This document shows, in pieces, positions 56,405 through 64,000 of a stretch of 64,000 nucleotides of DNA; within the stretch, counting starts at the first letter, position 1, and each line of letters starts with the position of its first letter. Both the position numbers and the translations under genes were made by a program. A model generated the notes under the pieces. It searched no databases, had not been told where the DNA came from, and saw only the letters and a program-made list of their open reading frames with translations. The stretch lies in NCBI RefSeq assembly GCF_000514815.1, contig NZ_KI911472.1:267212-331211 (forward strand). The letters are read 5' to 3'. This stretch comes from Salinispora fenicalii (lineage in GTDB: Bacteria > Actinomycetota > Actinomycetes > Mycobacteriales > Micromonosporaceae).

Positions 56405-57922
56405 ATGAGCGTTAGACGGATTATGGGCACCGAGGTCGAGTACGGTATCTCCGTGCCCAGTCAGGCCGGGGCCAACCCGATGGTCACCTCCTCGCAGGTG
56501 GTCAATGCCTACGGGGCGCGTCCCGAGCTCAACCGCGGGGGGCGCGCTCGCTGGGACTACGAGGAGGAGTCGCCGCTGCGCGACGCCCGTGGCTTCACCT
56601 ATTCCGGTGCCGCGTACGACCCGGCGGAGGCCCTCGCCGACGAGGATCTTGGCCTGGCCAACGTGATTCTCACCAACGGAGCCCGGCTCTACGTGGACCA
56701 CGCCCACCCGGAGTACTCCACTCCGGAGGTGACCACCCCGCGGGACCTGGTGCGCTGGGACAAGGCGGGGGAGCTGGTGATGGCCGAGGCGGCCCGACGT
56801 GCCGCGACCATTCCCGGTAGCCACCCCATTCACCTGTACAAGAACAACACCGACAATAAGGGCGCCAGTTACGGCGCCCACGAGAACTACCTCATGCGGC
56901 GGCAGACGCCATTCGCCGACATCGTCACGTATCTGACTCCGTTCTTTGTCACCCGGCAGATCGTCGCGGGGGCCGGGCGGGTCGGCCTCGGTCAGGACGG
57001 CGGGCAGAGCGGCTTCCAGATCTCCCAGCGGGCCGACTTCTTCGAGGTTGAGGTGGGGCTGGAGACCACGCTCAAGCGGCCCATCATCAACACTCGCGAC
57101 GAGCCGCACGCCGATGCCGACAAGTATCGCCGGCTGCACGTCATCATCGGCGATGCCAACCTGTCGGAGATCTCGACGTACCTCAAGGTCGGCACGACCG
57201 CTCTGATCCTGACCATGATCGAAGAGAAGGCGCTCGTCCCTGACCTCGGCATCGCGGACCCGGTCAGCGAGCTCCGTGCGGTCAGCCACGACCCGTCCCT
57301 CGGCCACCTTATGCGGCTGCGGGACGGGCGGCGGCTCACCGCGCTGGATGTTCAGTGGGCCTACTACGAGCGGGTGCGCTCGTTCGTGGACGACCGGTAC
57401 GGCAGCGACGTCGACGAGCAGACCGCCGATGTGTTGGACCGCTGGGAGAGCGTGCTGGACCGGCTGGGCCGGGACGTGCTTCTCTGCGCTGACGAGCTCG
57501 ACTGGGTGGCGAAGCTGCGGTTGCTGGAGGGCTACCGGGAGCGGGAGAAGCTCGGCTGGGGCTCACCCAAGCTGCAACTGGTCGACCTGCAGTACTCCGA
57601 TGTTCGCCCCGAGAAGGGGCTCTATCACCGGTTGGTGTCGCGGGGCGCGATGCGGACGCTGCTGCCGGCGGAGGCGGCCCAGATCGCAATGACCGAGCCT
57701 CCGGAGGACACTCGAGCGTACTTCCGGGGTCGCTGCCTCGCCCAGTTCGCCTCCGAGGTGGTTGCGGCGAGCTGGGATTCGGTCATCTTCGACGTGGGCC
57801 GGGAGTCGCTGGTGCGGGTGCCGATGATGGAGCCGGAGCGCGGCACCCGGGCACACGTCGGTGCGCTCTTCGACCGCTGCGAGAGCGCCAAGGATCTGCT
57901 GGAGACGCTGACCGGTGGCTGA
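56405..57922 (+). CDS. dop: Deamidase/depupylase Dop
   Basis: 505 residues of the glutamine-synthetase-like Pup ligase/depupylase family. Seen: RIMGTEVEYGISVPSQ, the Dop-loop region about residues 35-80, LYVDHAHPEYSTPE, HLYKNNTDNKGASYGAHENYL, and INTRDEPHADADKYRRLHV. Removes Pup from substrates, and deamidates Pup where it ends in Gln. ATG at 56405. Here Pup already ends in Glu (see next entry), so only depupylation should be needed. Paralogue of pafA at 61181. Confidence 0.96.
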   Translation: MSVRRIMGTEVEYGISVPSQAGANPMVTSSQVVNAYGARPELNRGGRARWDYEEESPLRDARGFTYSGAAYDPAEALADEDLGLANVILTNGARLYVDHAHPEYSTPEVTTPRDLVRWDKAGELVMAEAARRAATIPGSHPIHLYKNNTDNKGASYGAHENYLMRRQTPFADIVTYLTPFFVTRQIVAGAGRVGLGQDGGQSGFQISQRADFFEVEVGLETTLKRPIINTRDEPHADADKYRRLHVIIGDANLSEISTYLKVGTTALILTMIEEKALVPDLGIADPVSELRAVSHDPSLGHLMRLRDGRRLTALDVQWAYYERVRSFVDDRYGSDVDEQTADVLDRWESVLDRLGRDVLLCADELDWVAKLRLLEGYREREKLGWGSPKLQLVDLQYSDVRPEKGLYHRLVSRGAMRTLLPAEAAQIAMTEPPEDTRAYFRGRCLAQFASEVVAASWDSVIFDVGRESLVRVPMMEPERGTRAHVGALFDRCESAKDLLETLTGG

Positions 57923-58026
57923 GCCCTCCGACGCGGTGGCCCGGTATCACGTGACTGGCGCGCGACGGGCCATTTCGTCGTCCGCGCGAGGTAAGTTCGT
58001 CGCAGACGATCGTGGAGGAGGCAGCC

Positions 58027-58242
58027 ATGGCGACCCGTGACAGCGGTGGGCAGTCGCAGACCGGCCGGTCCCAGCAGAATGAGGAGATCGAGGACGTCGC
58101 GACGGAGGCGAGCGCAGAAGCCGCCGAGCGACACGCCGAGATCACCGAGGACGTGGACGACCTACTCGATGAGATCGATTCCGTCCTTGAGGAGAACGCC
58201 GAGGAATTCGTCCGGGGCTACGTGCAGAAGGGCGGCGAATAG
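58027..58242 (+). CDS. pup: Prokaryotic ubiquitin-like protein Pup
   Basis: 71 residues, disordered and acidic. C-terminus reads FVRGYVQKGGE, i.e. ends in Gly-Gly-Glu, the form ready for ligation by PafA without deamidation. Central part DDLLDEIDSVLEENAEEF forms the helix that binds the Mpa coiled coil. Strong GGAGGAG site before the ATG. Operon order dop-pup-prcB-prcA. The 150 bases before prcB hold no clear gene. Confidence 0.97.
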   Translation: MATRDSGGQSQTGRSQQNEEIEDVATEASAEAAERHAEITEDVDDLLDEIDSVLEENAEEFVRGYVQKGGE

Positions 58243-58392
58243 GCATCGGGGCGGACTCGCCACTACCTGGACACGATCACCGCGCCGGAAGGGGTGCGGG
58301 ATACCCTGCTTGAACCGCAATGGTGGTCCTGGCTGGTCCCGGAGAAGTCCGGGCAGACCGACCAGGACGATCACGTACCTGAGAGGAACCAC

Positions 58393-59232
58393 GTGGCAGC
58401 GGCTTTCGACCCATCCGGGCGTCTTCCGGATCTGTTCACCAGCGCCGGGACGTCCTCCTTCTCCGCGTTCCTGAGCAAGGCGGCGCCGGAGCTGCTGCCC
58501 GGACGACGGCCACTGCCGCCCGGGATGGCCACGGACCTGACGCCGCACGCCACCACTATCGTCGCCATCGCCGCCGCCGATGGGGTCGTGTTGGCGGGCG
58601 ACCGTCGTGCCACCATGGGCAACCTGATCGCCAAGCGGGATATGGAGAAGGTGTATCCGGCGGACGCATTCTCCCTGGTGGGCATGGCAGGTGCCGCCGG
58701 AATTGGGATCGAGCTGCTTCGACTCTTCCGGGTCGAGCTGGAGCACTACGAGAAGATCGAGGGCGCGATGCTCTCGCTCGACGGTAAGGCCAACCGGTTG
58801 GCGGCGATGGTTCGGGGCAATCTCGGCGCGGCGATGCAGGGGCTCGCTGTGGTCCCGATCTTCGCCGGGTTCGATCTGGCCGCAACGGACCCTGCGAAGG
58901 CCGGTCGGATATTCAGCTTCGACGTGACCGGCGGCCCGTACGAGGAGACCGGTTACGACGCGGTCGGCTCCGGCTCCTTGTTCGCCAAGTCGGCCCTGAA
59001 GAAGCGGTTCCGGTTCGGACTCTCCGTTGACGACGCGGTGCGTTTGGCCGTGGAGGCCCTGTATGACGCGGCCGACGACGACACCGCGACCGGCGGGCCG
59101 GACCTGACCCGGCGGATCTATCCGGTGGTGATGTCCGCTACGGCGGAGGGCACGCACCGACTCACTGAGGCGGAGACGGCGGCGATCGCCGGAAGTGTGG
59201 TCGCCGGCCGGACGGAGAATCCGGGCGGCTGA
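58393..59232 (+). CDS. prcB: 20S proteasome beta subunit
   Basis: 279 residues including a 53-residue propeptide; autocleavage before Thr54 in LTPHA-TTIVAI exposes the catalytic Thr. Seen: GVVLAGDRRATMGN with the Lys-containing region (IAKRDMEKVYP) and VGMAGAAGIG. GTG at 58393 with GAGAGGAACC upstream; conserved sequence begins at FDPSGRLPDLF. Followed by prcA after 53 bases. Confidence 0.96.
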   Translation: MAAAFDPSGRLPDLFTSAGTSSFSAFLSKAAPELLPGRRPLPPGMATDLTPHATTIVAIAAADGVVLAGDRRATMGNLIAKRDMEKVYPADAFSLVGMAGAAGIGIELLRLFRVELEHYEKIEGAMLSLDGKANRLAAMVRGNLGAAMQGLAVVPIFAGFDLAATDPAKAGRIFSFDVTGGPYEETGYDAVGSGSLFAKSALKKRFRFGLSVDDAVRLAVEALYDAADDDTATGGPDLTRRIYPVVMSATAEGTHRLTEAETAAIAGSVVAGRTENPGG

Positions 59233-59285
59233 GCCTCCTACCCGACCCCAGTGACCAGCAGAGAGCCGTAAGGAGAACTTCTGTC

Positions 59286-60062
59286 GTGGCCATGCAGTTC
59301 TACGCCTCGCCCGAGCAGATCATGCGCGACCGCTCCGAGTTGGCCCGCAAGGGCATCGCCCGAGGGCGCAGCGCGGTGGTCCTGAGTTACACCGGCGGGG
59401 TGCTCTTCGTCGCGGAGAACCTCTCCAGCGCCCTGCACAAGGTCGGTGAGATTTACGATCGGATCGGCTTCGCCGCCGTGGGCCGATACAACGAGTTCGA
59501 GAACCTGCGACGTGCGGGTGTGCGGATGGCTGACCTGAACGGTCTGAGCTACGACCGGCGGGACGTGACCGGGCGGGCGCTCGCCAACGCGTTCGCGCAG
59601 ACGCTTGGCGCGATCTTCACCGAGCAGTCCAAGCCGTTCGAGGTGGAGATCTGCGTCGCCCAGGTCGGCGTAACCGCGGCGGAGGATGAGTTGTATCGGT
59701 TGACCTACGACGGCTCGGTCAACGATGAGCCCGGCCGAATGGCGATGGGCGGTCAGGCCGAGGCGATCGCTGGAGTGTTGAAGTCGAACCACCGTCCGGA
59801 CATGTCGCTGGGCGACGCGGTCAAGGTGGCGGTGCAGGCGCTGGGTAGCGTCGGCGGTGAGGGCGGGGCTGCTCGTACGATCGCGGCCGACCAGCTGGAG
59901 GTCGCCATCCTGGACCGGGGCCGGGCCGGGCGGACCTTCCGGCGCGTCACCGGTGCGGCGTTGACCGCCCTGCTCGACGACGGCGAGCCCGTGGTGGAGT
60001 CGGCGGACACTCCGGCCGGCTCCGCTGACTCCGCCGACACGGCGGAGGGCTCCGACTCCTAG
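59286..60062 (+). CDS. prcA: 20S proteasome alpha subunit
   Basis: 258 residues. Seen: FYASPEQIMRDRSELARKGIARGRSAVVL (N-terminal gate and helix H0), VGEIYDRIGFAAVGRYNEF, and an acidic Ser/Asp-rich C-terminal tail (SADTAEGSDS). No catalytic Thr, as expected for an alpha subunit. GTG at 59286 has AAGGAG upstream; ATG two codons later is possible. In most actinobacteria pafA follows directly, but here an antisense sugar gene intervenes. Confidence 0.96.
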   Translation: MAMQFYASPEQIMRDRSELARKGIARGRSAVVLSYTGGVLFVAENLSSALHKVGEIYDRIGFAAVGRYNEFENLRRAGVRMADLNGLSYDRRDVTGRALANAFAQTLGAIFTEQSKPFEVEICVAQVGVTAAEDELYRLTYDGSVNDEPGRMAMGGQAEAIAGVLKSNHRPDMSLGDAVKVAVQALGSVGGEGGAARTIAADQLEVAILDRGRAGRTFRRVTGAALTALLDDGEPVVESADTPAGSADSADTAEGSDS

Positions 60063-60122
60063 GCCTGGTGGGAGCCGCTGAATTCGGCCGCTCACGCGGT
60101 GATCAGCGGCTCCCACCAGGCC
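60062..60122. terminator. 20-bp inverted repeat at the prcA / dehydratase convergence
   Basis: GGCCTGGTGGGAGCCGCTGA (60062-60081) matches the complement of 60103-60122 perfectly, with a 21-base loop. The right arm is inside the dehydratase coding end (codons for AWWEPLI), the left arm begins at the prcA stop. It would terminate both messages. Confidence 0.85.
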
Positions 60123-61066
60123 CGGTTCTCCCGGTACCACTCGATGGTGGCGGCCAGACCCTGATCGAAGTCGACGGTGGGTTTCCAGCCGAGGTCGCGC
60201 TGGGTCGTGGTGGTGTCGAGGGCGTACCGGCGGTCGTGGCCCTTTCGGTCCGCCACCGGCGTTACCCGTTCCCAACCGGCGTCGAACGCGGCGAGGAGTA
60301 GGCCGGTCAGGTCCCGGTTGGTCCGAGCGGTTCCGGTGCCGAGGTGGTAGATCCCCCCAGCACGGCCGTTGCATTGCGCGAGCGCTATCCCGTGGCAGTG
60401 GTCGTCCACGTGCAGCCAGTTTCGGATGTCGCCGCCGTCGCCGTACAGCGGCAGGGTGTGCCCGTCGATCAGGTTGGTGACGAAGCGGGGGATCAGCTTC
60501 TCGGGGTGCTGGTATGGCCCATAGGTATTGGCACCCCGGGTGATGACCACGTCGAGCCCGTGCGTGCGGTGGTAGGAGAGGGCGAGCAGGTCGGCGGCGG
60601 CCTTGCTGGCCGAGTACGGAGAGCTGGGATTCAGCGGCGCGGAGGCAGCCCATGAGCCCTGGTCGATGGCGCCATACACCTCGTCGGTGGAGACGTGGAG
60701 AAACCGCCCGGTCCGGTGCCGCAGCGCGGCGTCGAGCAGGACCCCGGTGCCGCCCACGTTGGTGCTGATAAACGGGGCGGCGCTAGCGATGGAGCGGTCC
60801 ACGTGGGATTCGGCGGCGAGGTGGACGATGACGTCATGTCCGGCGACGGTGGCGTCTACCAGCTCCACATCGCACACGTCGCCGTGGACGATGCGGAGGC
60901 GGGGGTCGTCGCGGACCGGGTCGAGGCTGCCCTCGGTGCCGGCGTATGTGAATGAGTCCAGCACGGTTACCCGGTCTGCCCGCAGGACGGATTCGGTGCC
61001 CTGGAGTAGCCGGCGCACATACGCCGAGCCGATGAAGCCGGCCCCGCCGGTGACGAGGAGTTTCAC
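60092..61066 (-). CDS. Second dTDP-glucose 4,6-dehydratase
   Basis: 324 residues. Seen: LLVTGGAGFIGSAYVRRLL, HLAAESHVDRSIASA, STDEVYGAI, YSASKAAADLLALSY and NTYGPYQHPEKLIPRFV, the full RmlB pattern. GTG at 61066. The antisense frame stays open far upstream to 62608, across pafA, but those codons are a shadow and are not part of the gene. It is about 24 kb from the cluster's own dehydratase and may serve cell-wall or general dTDP-rhamnose synthesis, or back up the cluster. Insertion between prcA and pafA is unusual. Confidence 0.92.
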   Translation of the reverse strand: MKLLVTGGAGFIGSAYVRRLLQGTESVLRADRVTVLDSFTYAGTEGSLDPVRDDPRLRIVHGDVCDVELVDATVAGHDVIVHLAAESHVDRSIASAAPFISTNVGGTGVLLDAALRHRTGRFLHVSTDEVYGAIDQGSWAASAPLNPSSPYSASKAAADLLALSYHRTHGLDVVITRGANTYGPYQHPEKLIPRFVTNLIDGHTLPLYGDGGDIRNWLHVDDHCHGIALAQCNGRAGGIYHLGTGTARTNRDLTGLLLAAFDAGWERVTPVADRKGHDRRYALDTTTTQRDLGWKPTVDFDQGLAATIEWYRENRAWWEPLITA

Positions 61067-61180
61067 GGCTTGCACCGTACCGTGGGGGCGGGGCAGCGCG
61101 GGCCGTAGCTGGCGTCGGATGGTCGGGACGGGTGCGGTGAGCACTGCCCAGATGTCGGCTTGTGCGGCTAGTGTCGCATC

Positions 61181-62539
61181 ATGGAGCGGCGAATCTTCGG
61201 CATCGAGACCGAGTACGGCGTCACCTGTACCTATCGTGGGCAGCGTCGGCTCTCCCCCGACGAGGTTGCGCGGTACCTGTTCCGGCGGGTGGTGTCGTGG
61301 GGCCGGTCGAGCAATGTCTTCCTGCGCAACGGCGCCCGGCTGTATCTCGACGTCGGTTCGCACCCGGAGTACGCGACGCCGGAGTGCGACTCGGTGGCGG
61401 ACCTGGTGGCACATGACCGCGCCGGCGAGCGGATCTTGGAGGGCCTGCTCGTCGATGCGGAGAAGCGGCTGCACGACGAGGGCATCGCCGGCGAGATCTA
61501 CCTGTTCAAGAACAACACCGACTCGGCGGGAAACTCGTATGGTTGCCACGAGAACTACCTCGTCTCCCGGCACGGCGAGTTCGGCCGGCTGGCGGATGTG
61601 TTGATCCCGTTCCTGGTCACCCGACAGTTGATCTGTGGTGCGGGGAAGGTTCTCCAGACGCCACGGGGTGCGGTCTACTGCCTGTCGCAGCGGGCCGAGC
61701 ACATCTGGGAGGGGGTCTCGTCGGCGACCACGCGGAGCCGGCCGATCATCAACACCCGAGACGAGCCACACGCGGATGCTGAGCGGTACCGCCGGCTGCA
61801 CGTGATCGTCGGCGACTCGAACATGAACGAGGTCACCACCCTGCTGAAGGTGGGCGCCGCGGACATTGTGCTCCGGATGATCGAGTCCGGGGTGGTGATG
61901 CGGGATCTGACGCTGGAGAACCCGATCCGCGCGATCCGCGAGGTGTCGCACGACATCACCGGGCGGCGAAAGGTGCGGCTGGCTTCCGGAAAGGAGATCA
62001 GCGCGCTGGAGGTCCAGCAGGAGTATCTGGCGAAGGCCACGGAGTTCGTCGAGCGGCGCGGCGGCGACCAGACGGCGAAGCGGGTGGTGGAGCTCTGGGG
62101 CCGGGTGCTGCGGGCGGTGGAGACCGGTGATCTGGAGCCGGTCGCCCGGGAGATCGACTGGGTGACCAAGCTGCGATTGATCGAACGTTACCAACGCAAG
62201 CATGAGCTGCCGTTGTCGCATCCGCGGGTGGCACAGATGGATCTCGCCTACCACGATCTTCGTCGCGGTCGGGGCCTGTATGGCTTGCTGGAGCGGCGGG
62301 GCCAGGTGGACCGGGCGGCGACCGACCCGGAGATCTTCGAGGCGAAGGAGACACCGCCGCAGACCACTCGAGCGCGACTGCGGGGCGAGTTCATCCGGCA
62401 TGCCCAGGAGAAGCGGCGGGACTTCACCGTCGACTGGGTGCACCTGAAGCTCAACGACCAGGCGCAGCGCACGGTGTTGTGCAAGGACCCCTTCCGGGCG
62501 TACGACGAGCGGGTGGAGCGGCTGATCGCCAGCATGTGA
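61181..62539 (+). CDS. pafA: Pup-protein ligase PafA
   Basis: 452 residues; ATP-dependent ligase joining the Pup C-terminal Glu to substrate lysines. Seen: RIFGIETEYGVTCTYRGQ (catalytic Glu), RLYLDVGSHPEYATPECDS (catalytic Asp), YLFKNNTDSAGNSYGCHENYL and INTRDEPHADAERYRRLHV, and a C-terminal lobe ending VERLIASM. ATG at 61181. Own promoter needed because the antisense dehydratase separates it from prcA; the divergent region 61067-61180 has no evident dyad. Confidence 0.97.
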   Translation: MERRIFGIETEYGVTCTYRGQRRLSPDEVARYLFRRVVSWGRSSNVFLRNGARLYLDVGSHPEYATPECDSVADLVAHDRAGERILEGLLVDAEKRLHDEGIAGEIYLFKNNTDSAGNSYGCHENYLVSRHGEFGRLADVLIPFLVTRQLICGAGKVLQTPRGAVYCLSQRAEHIWEGVSSATTRSRPIINTRDEPHADAERYRRLHVIVGDSNMNEVTTLLKVGAADIVLRMIESGVVMRDLTLENPIRAIREVSHDITGRRKVRLASGKEISALEVQQEYLAKATEFVERRGGDQTAKRVVELWGRVLRAVETGDLEPVAREIDWVTKLRLIERYQRKHELPLSHPRVAQMDLAYHDLRRGRGLYGLLERRGQVDRAATDPEIFEAKETPPQTTRARLRGEFIRHAQEKRRDFTVDWVHLKLNDQAQRTVLCKDPFRAYDERVERLIASM

Positions 62540-62542
62540 GCG

Positions 62543-62578
62543 CCCGGCGGCCGGTGGGTCGACCCATCGGCCGCCGGG
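62543..62578 (+). terminator. Terminator after pafA
   Basis: Arms 62543-62558 (CCCGGCGGCCGGTGGG) and 62563-62578 with one mismatch, TCGA loop, three bases past the pafA stop. Confidence 0.85.
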
Positions 62579-62593
62579 TAGGCTGGCCACGCC

Positions 62594-62779
62594 ATGATGC
62601 CAAGCCAACCGGGCGGTTCCGGCTCCGAGAAGCAGAGCTGGACTGAGCGCCGCCGCCAGAAGATTCGTGCCGAAATCGAGCGAAACCGCCGCGGCGAGTA
62701 CACGGTGCCCACCTGGGTGCTGGCGCTCGCCCTAGCCGCGATCGTGCTGGCCTGGGTTGCATTGCTGATCTTGGCCTGA
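62594..62779 (+). CDS. Small single-pass membrane protein
   Basis: 61 residues: a polar, basic N-terminal half (SWTERRRQKIRAEIERNRRG) and one C-terminal membrane helix (VLALALAAIVLAWVALLIL). Orientation with a cytoplasmic N-terminus by the positive-inside rule. No family recognised; short proteins of this build follow pafA in related genomes as far as I recall. ATG at 62594 or 62597. Function unknown. Confidence 0.7.
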   Translation: MMPSQPGGSGSEKQSWTERRRQKIRAEIERNRRGEYTVPTWVLALALAAIVLAWVALLILA

Positions 62780-62801
62780 GCGGCGGCCAGCTGATTTGGG
62801 T

Positions 62802-62824
62802 CTGAGCGGTGGTCAGCCGCTCAG
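62802..62824. terminator. Hairpin between convergent genes
   Basis: CTGAGCGG (62802-62809) pairs with CCGCTCAG (62817-62824) over seven bases; the right arm includes the stop codon of the minus-strand DUF3866 gene. Confidence 0.65.
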
Positions 62825-63906
62825 CTAGCCAGCCGCGCGGCGTGCCGTCCGGCCGCCGCGGCGGCGAGGAAGTAGGCGTGGTCGGCATCCAGGCCGCGCC
62901 CCATCGTCGACAGCGGTACCGGGCTGGCCCGCAGCGCGGCGTCGAGGCCGACTACCGGTACCCGGCGCACCTGGTGCCGGGCGGTGAGCGGGGCCAGCGC
63001 CGTCTCGACCGCAGCGGCCAGCGCCGGCTCGAGTTGGTCGGGCACGACCAACTCGGCGGGGGCCAGGGCTACCCGGCCGTACGCGGTCAGGCTGTGGTGG
63101 GAGATGCCGTGGTGTCGGGGGCGGGGGTCCGCGGCGGAGATGCGCAGGGAACCGACCGGCCGCCCACCCAGTGCAGCGATCGCGTTGACCGCCTCGCCGA
63201 CGGCCACCCCGGAGAAGCCCCAACGGGTGCCGGTGCCGAGGTTGCCGGGTCCCTGGGCGACGACGGCCAGGTCGGCGTGGAGCACGTGCCGTGCGGCGAG
63301 CAGGCCGGAGTGCAGGGTGCTCGCCTCCAGGTCGCCGCCGAACGCCTGCCCGACACTGATTGTGCCGGCGAGGTGTCCGTGGAGCCCGGCGAGGGTGCGG
63401 GAGAACCAGGCCGGCAGCGCGCCCCCGTCGGTGAGCAGGTACGCCACCCGCGCGTCGGGCGCGTCGGCGCGGATCCCAGCGAGTATCGCCGGGAGGGCGG
63501 AGTGCAGGTCGGCGGTGACCACGGGTAGGCCGTCCAGGTCGTCGGCGTCGGCCAAGGCAGCTCGGTGTGGGGACGCCTCCTCGTCCACGCCGAGCAGGAT
63601 CGGCTGCAACGGCGTGTAGCGAGCTTTGACCAGGTGCCCCCCGGCGCGACTGTCCGCCGGCGCGGGCGGATCCGGCGGTAGCCGGTCCGGCAGGGCCACG
63701 ACCAGGGCGTAGCCGCCGGTGCCGAGGCCCATCAGCAGGGCACCGGCGTTGAGCAGCACTCGATCCCCGAGGCGTGGTCTACCGACCAACTCGGGGTAGG
63801 CGAGCGCGCGCATCGTCGAGTCGTCGGCGAGCGTGACAGTCAATTCGACCGCGCCGCTCCACTCCCGCCGGACCGCCGCTACCGTTCCCGACCGCCATCG
63901 CACCAT
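62821..63906 (-). CDS. DUF3866 family protein
   Basis: 361 residues recognised as DUF3866 by RWRSGTVAAVRREWSGAVEL at the start, GDRVLLNAGALLMGLGTGGYALVVA, YTPLQPILLGVDE and VVAQGPGNLGTGTRWGFSGVAVGEAVNA. Function of the family is not known; the gene sits next to pafA in many actinobacteria. Cytoplasmic, no membrane segments evident. ATG at 63906. The remaining 94 bases to the window end show no gene I can support. Confidence 0.85.
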   Translation of the reverse strand: MVRWRSGTVAAVRREWSGAVELTVTLADDSTMRALAYPELVGRPRLGDRVLLNAGALLMGLGTGGYALVVALPDRLPPDPPAPADSRAGGHLVKARYTPLQPILLGVDEEASPHRAALADADDLDGLPVVTADLHSALPAILAGIRADAPDARVAYLLTDGGALPAWFSRTLAGLHGHLAGTISVGQAFGGDLEASTLHSGLLAARHVLHADLAVVAQGPGNLGTGTRWGFSGVAVGEAVNAIAALGGRPVGSLRISAADPRPRHHGISHHSLTAYGRVALAPAELVVPDQLEPALAAAVETALAPLTARHQVRRVPVVGLDAALRASPVPLSTMGRGLDADHAYFLAAAAAGRHAARLAS

Positions 63907-64000
63907 GTGGGCGACGCTAGCGGTCGAGCCGGGTGGGCCCGGCGTCCGGGGGTGGCACGGGCGGCGCGACGGCCCGGTGCCGGTGACCCACCGGGGCGAG

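Noticed and set aside
61067..62608. Antisense frame continuous with the second dehydratase, giving an 838-residue fusion
   Set aside because: The part beyond 61066 mirrors pafA codons, has no family similarity, and the dehydratase has its own GTG start.
63907..64000. Start of another gene at the right edge
   Set aside because: The last 94 bases hold no start codon with a ribosome site and no recognisable protein similarity.

Overview
The window is high-GC actinobacterial DNA. Frequent GTG/TTG starts, purine-rich ribosome binding sites, a complete Pup-proteasome locus and a mycothiol-era thioredoxin-fold protein all fit Micromonosporaceae. The combination of a type II polyketide synthase, a propionyl-starter acyltransferase/decarboxylase, a glutamyl-hydrazine gene set and 2,6-dideoxysugar genes points to the lomaiviticin (diazobenzofluorene) cluster of a Salinispora-like organism. 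That identification comes from recognising gene families and is not a database match.

Layout. About 1-45 kb is a biosynthetic cluster that probably continues off the left edge. Positions 1-12.2 kb hold angucycline tailoring and cyclisation: four class A flavin monooxygenases (one cut by the window edge), two SDR/NmrA proteins, a thioredoxin-fold protein, a TcmI-type cyclase, a C9 ketoreductase, an aromatase/cyclase, an O-methyltransferase-fold protein and a double-ABM ring-opening oxygenase of the AlpJ/JadG type. Positions 12.3-20.2 kb hold the nitrogen-nitrogen chemistry: a large protein of unknown function, a 2[4Fe-4S] ferredoxin, a DUF3050 protein (heme-oxygenase-like diiron fold), a glutamine synthetase-like ligase, an amidase, an adenylosuccinate lyase-like protein and a small GNAT. 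Positions 20.3-25.7 kb carry an ABC exporter, a Rieske protein, two VOC proteins and a secreted peptidase. Positions 25.9-36.4 kb carry deoxysugar genes with two glycosyltransferases. Positions 36.4-41.5 kb carry the minimal PKS (KS-alpha, chain length factor, ACP), a discrete AT, an LnmK-like starter enzyme and a second ACP. An AraC-type regulator, an NDP-glucose synthase and an MFS exporter follow up to 44.8 kb.

From about 45 kb the genes look like conserved chromosome: a HAD phosphatase, a MacB/FtsX-type ABC transporter, a NarL-type regulator, an Fe-S RecB-like nuclease, a site-2 protease, TrmI, then mpa, dop, pup, prcB, prcA and pafA. A second dTDP-glucose 4,6-dehydratase lies antisense between prcA and pafA.

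How it works together (inference from known families): the starter enzyme makes propionyl-ACP from methylmalonyl-CoA, KS/CLF extends it, and KR, ARO/CYC and cyclase shape an angucycline. Flavin monooxygenases and the AlpJ-like enzyme contract ring B. The hydrazine genes make a glutamate-bound hydrazine that an OMT-fold enzyme may couple to the aromatic core to give the diazo group. Sugars are added and the product exported. A 9-bp element (GTTCAACTG), often as an inverted pair, lies in four divergent promoter regions of the cluster and looks like a shared operator. No gene-free stretch exceeds about 300 bases. No tRNA, rRNA, CRISPR array or insertion sequence was seen.
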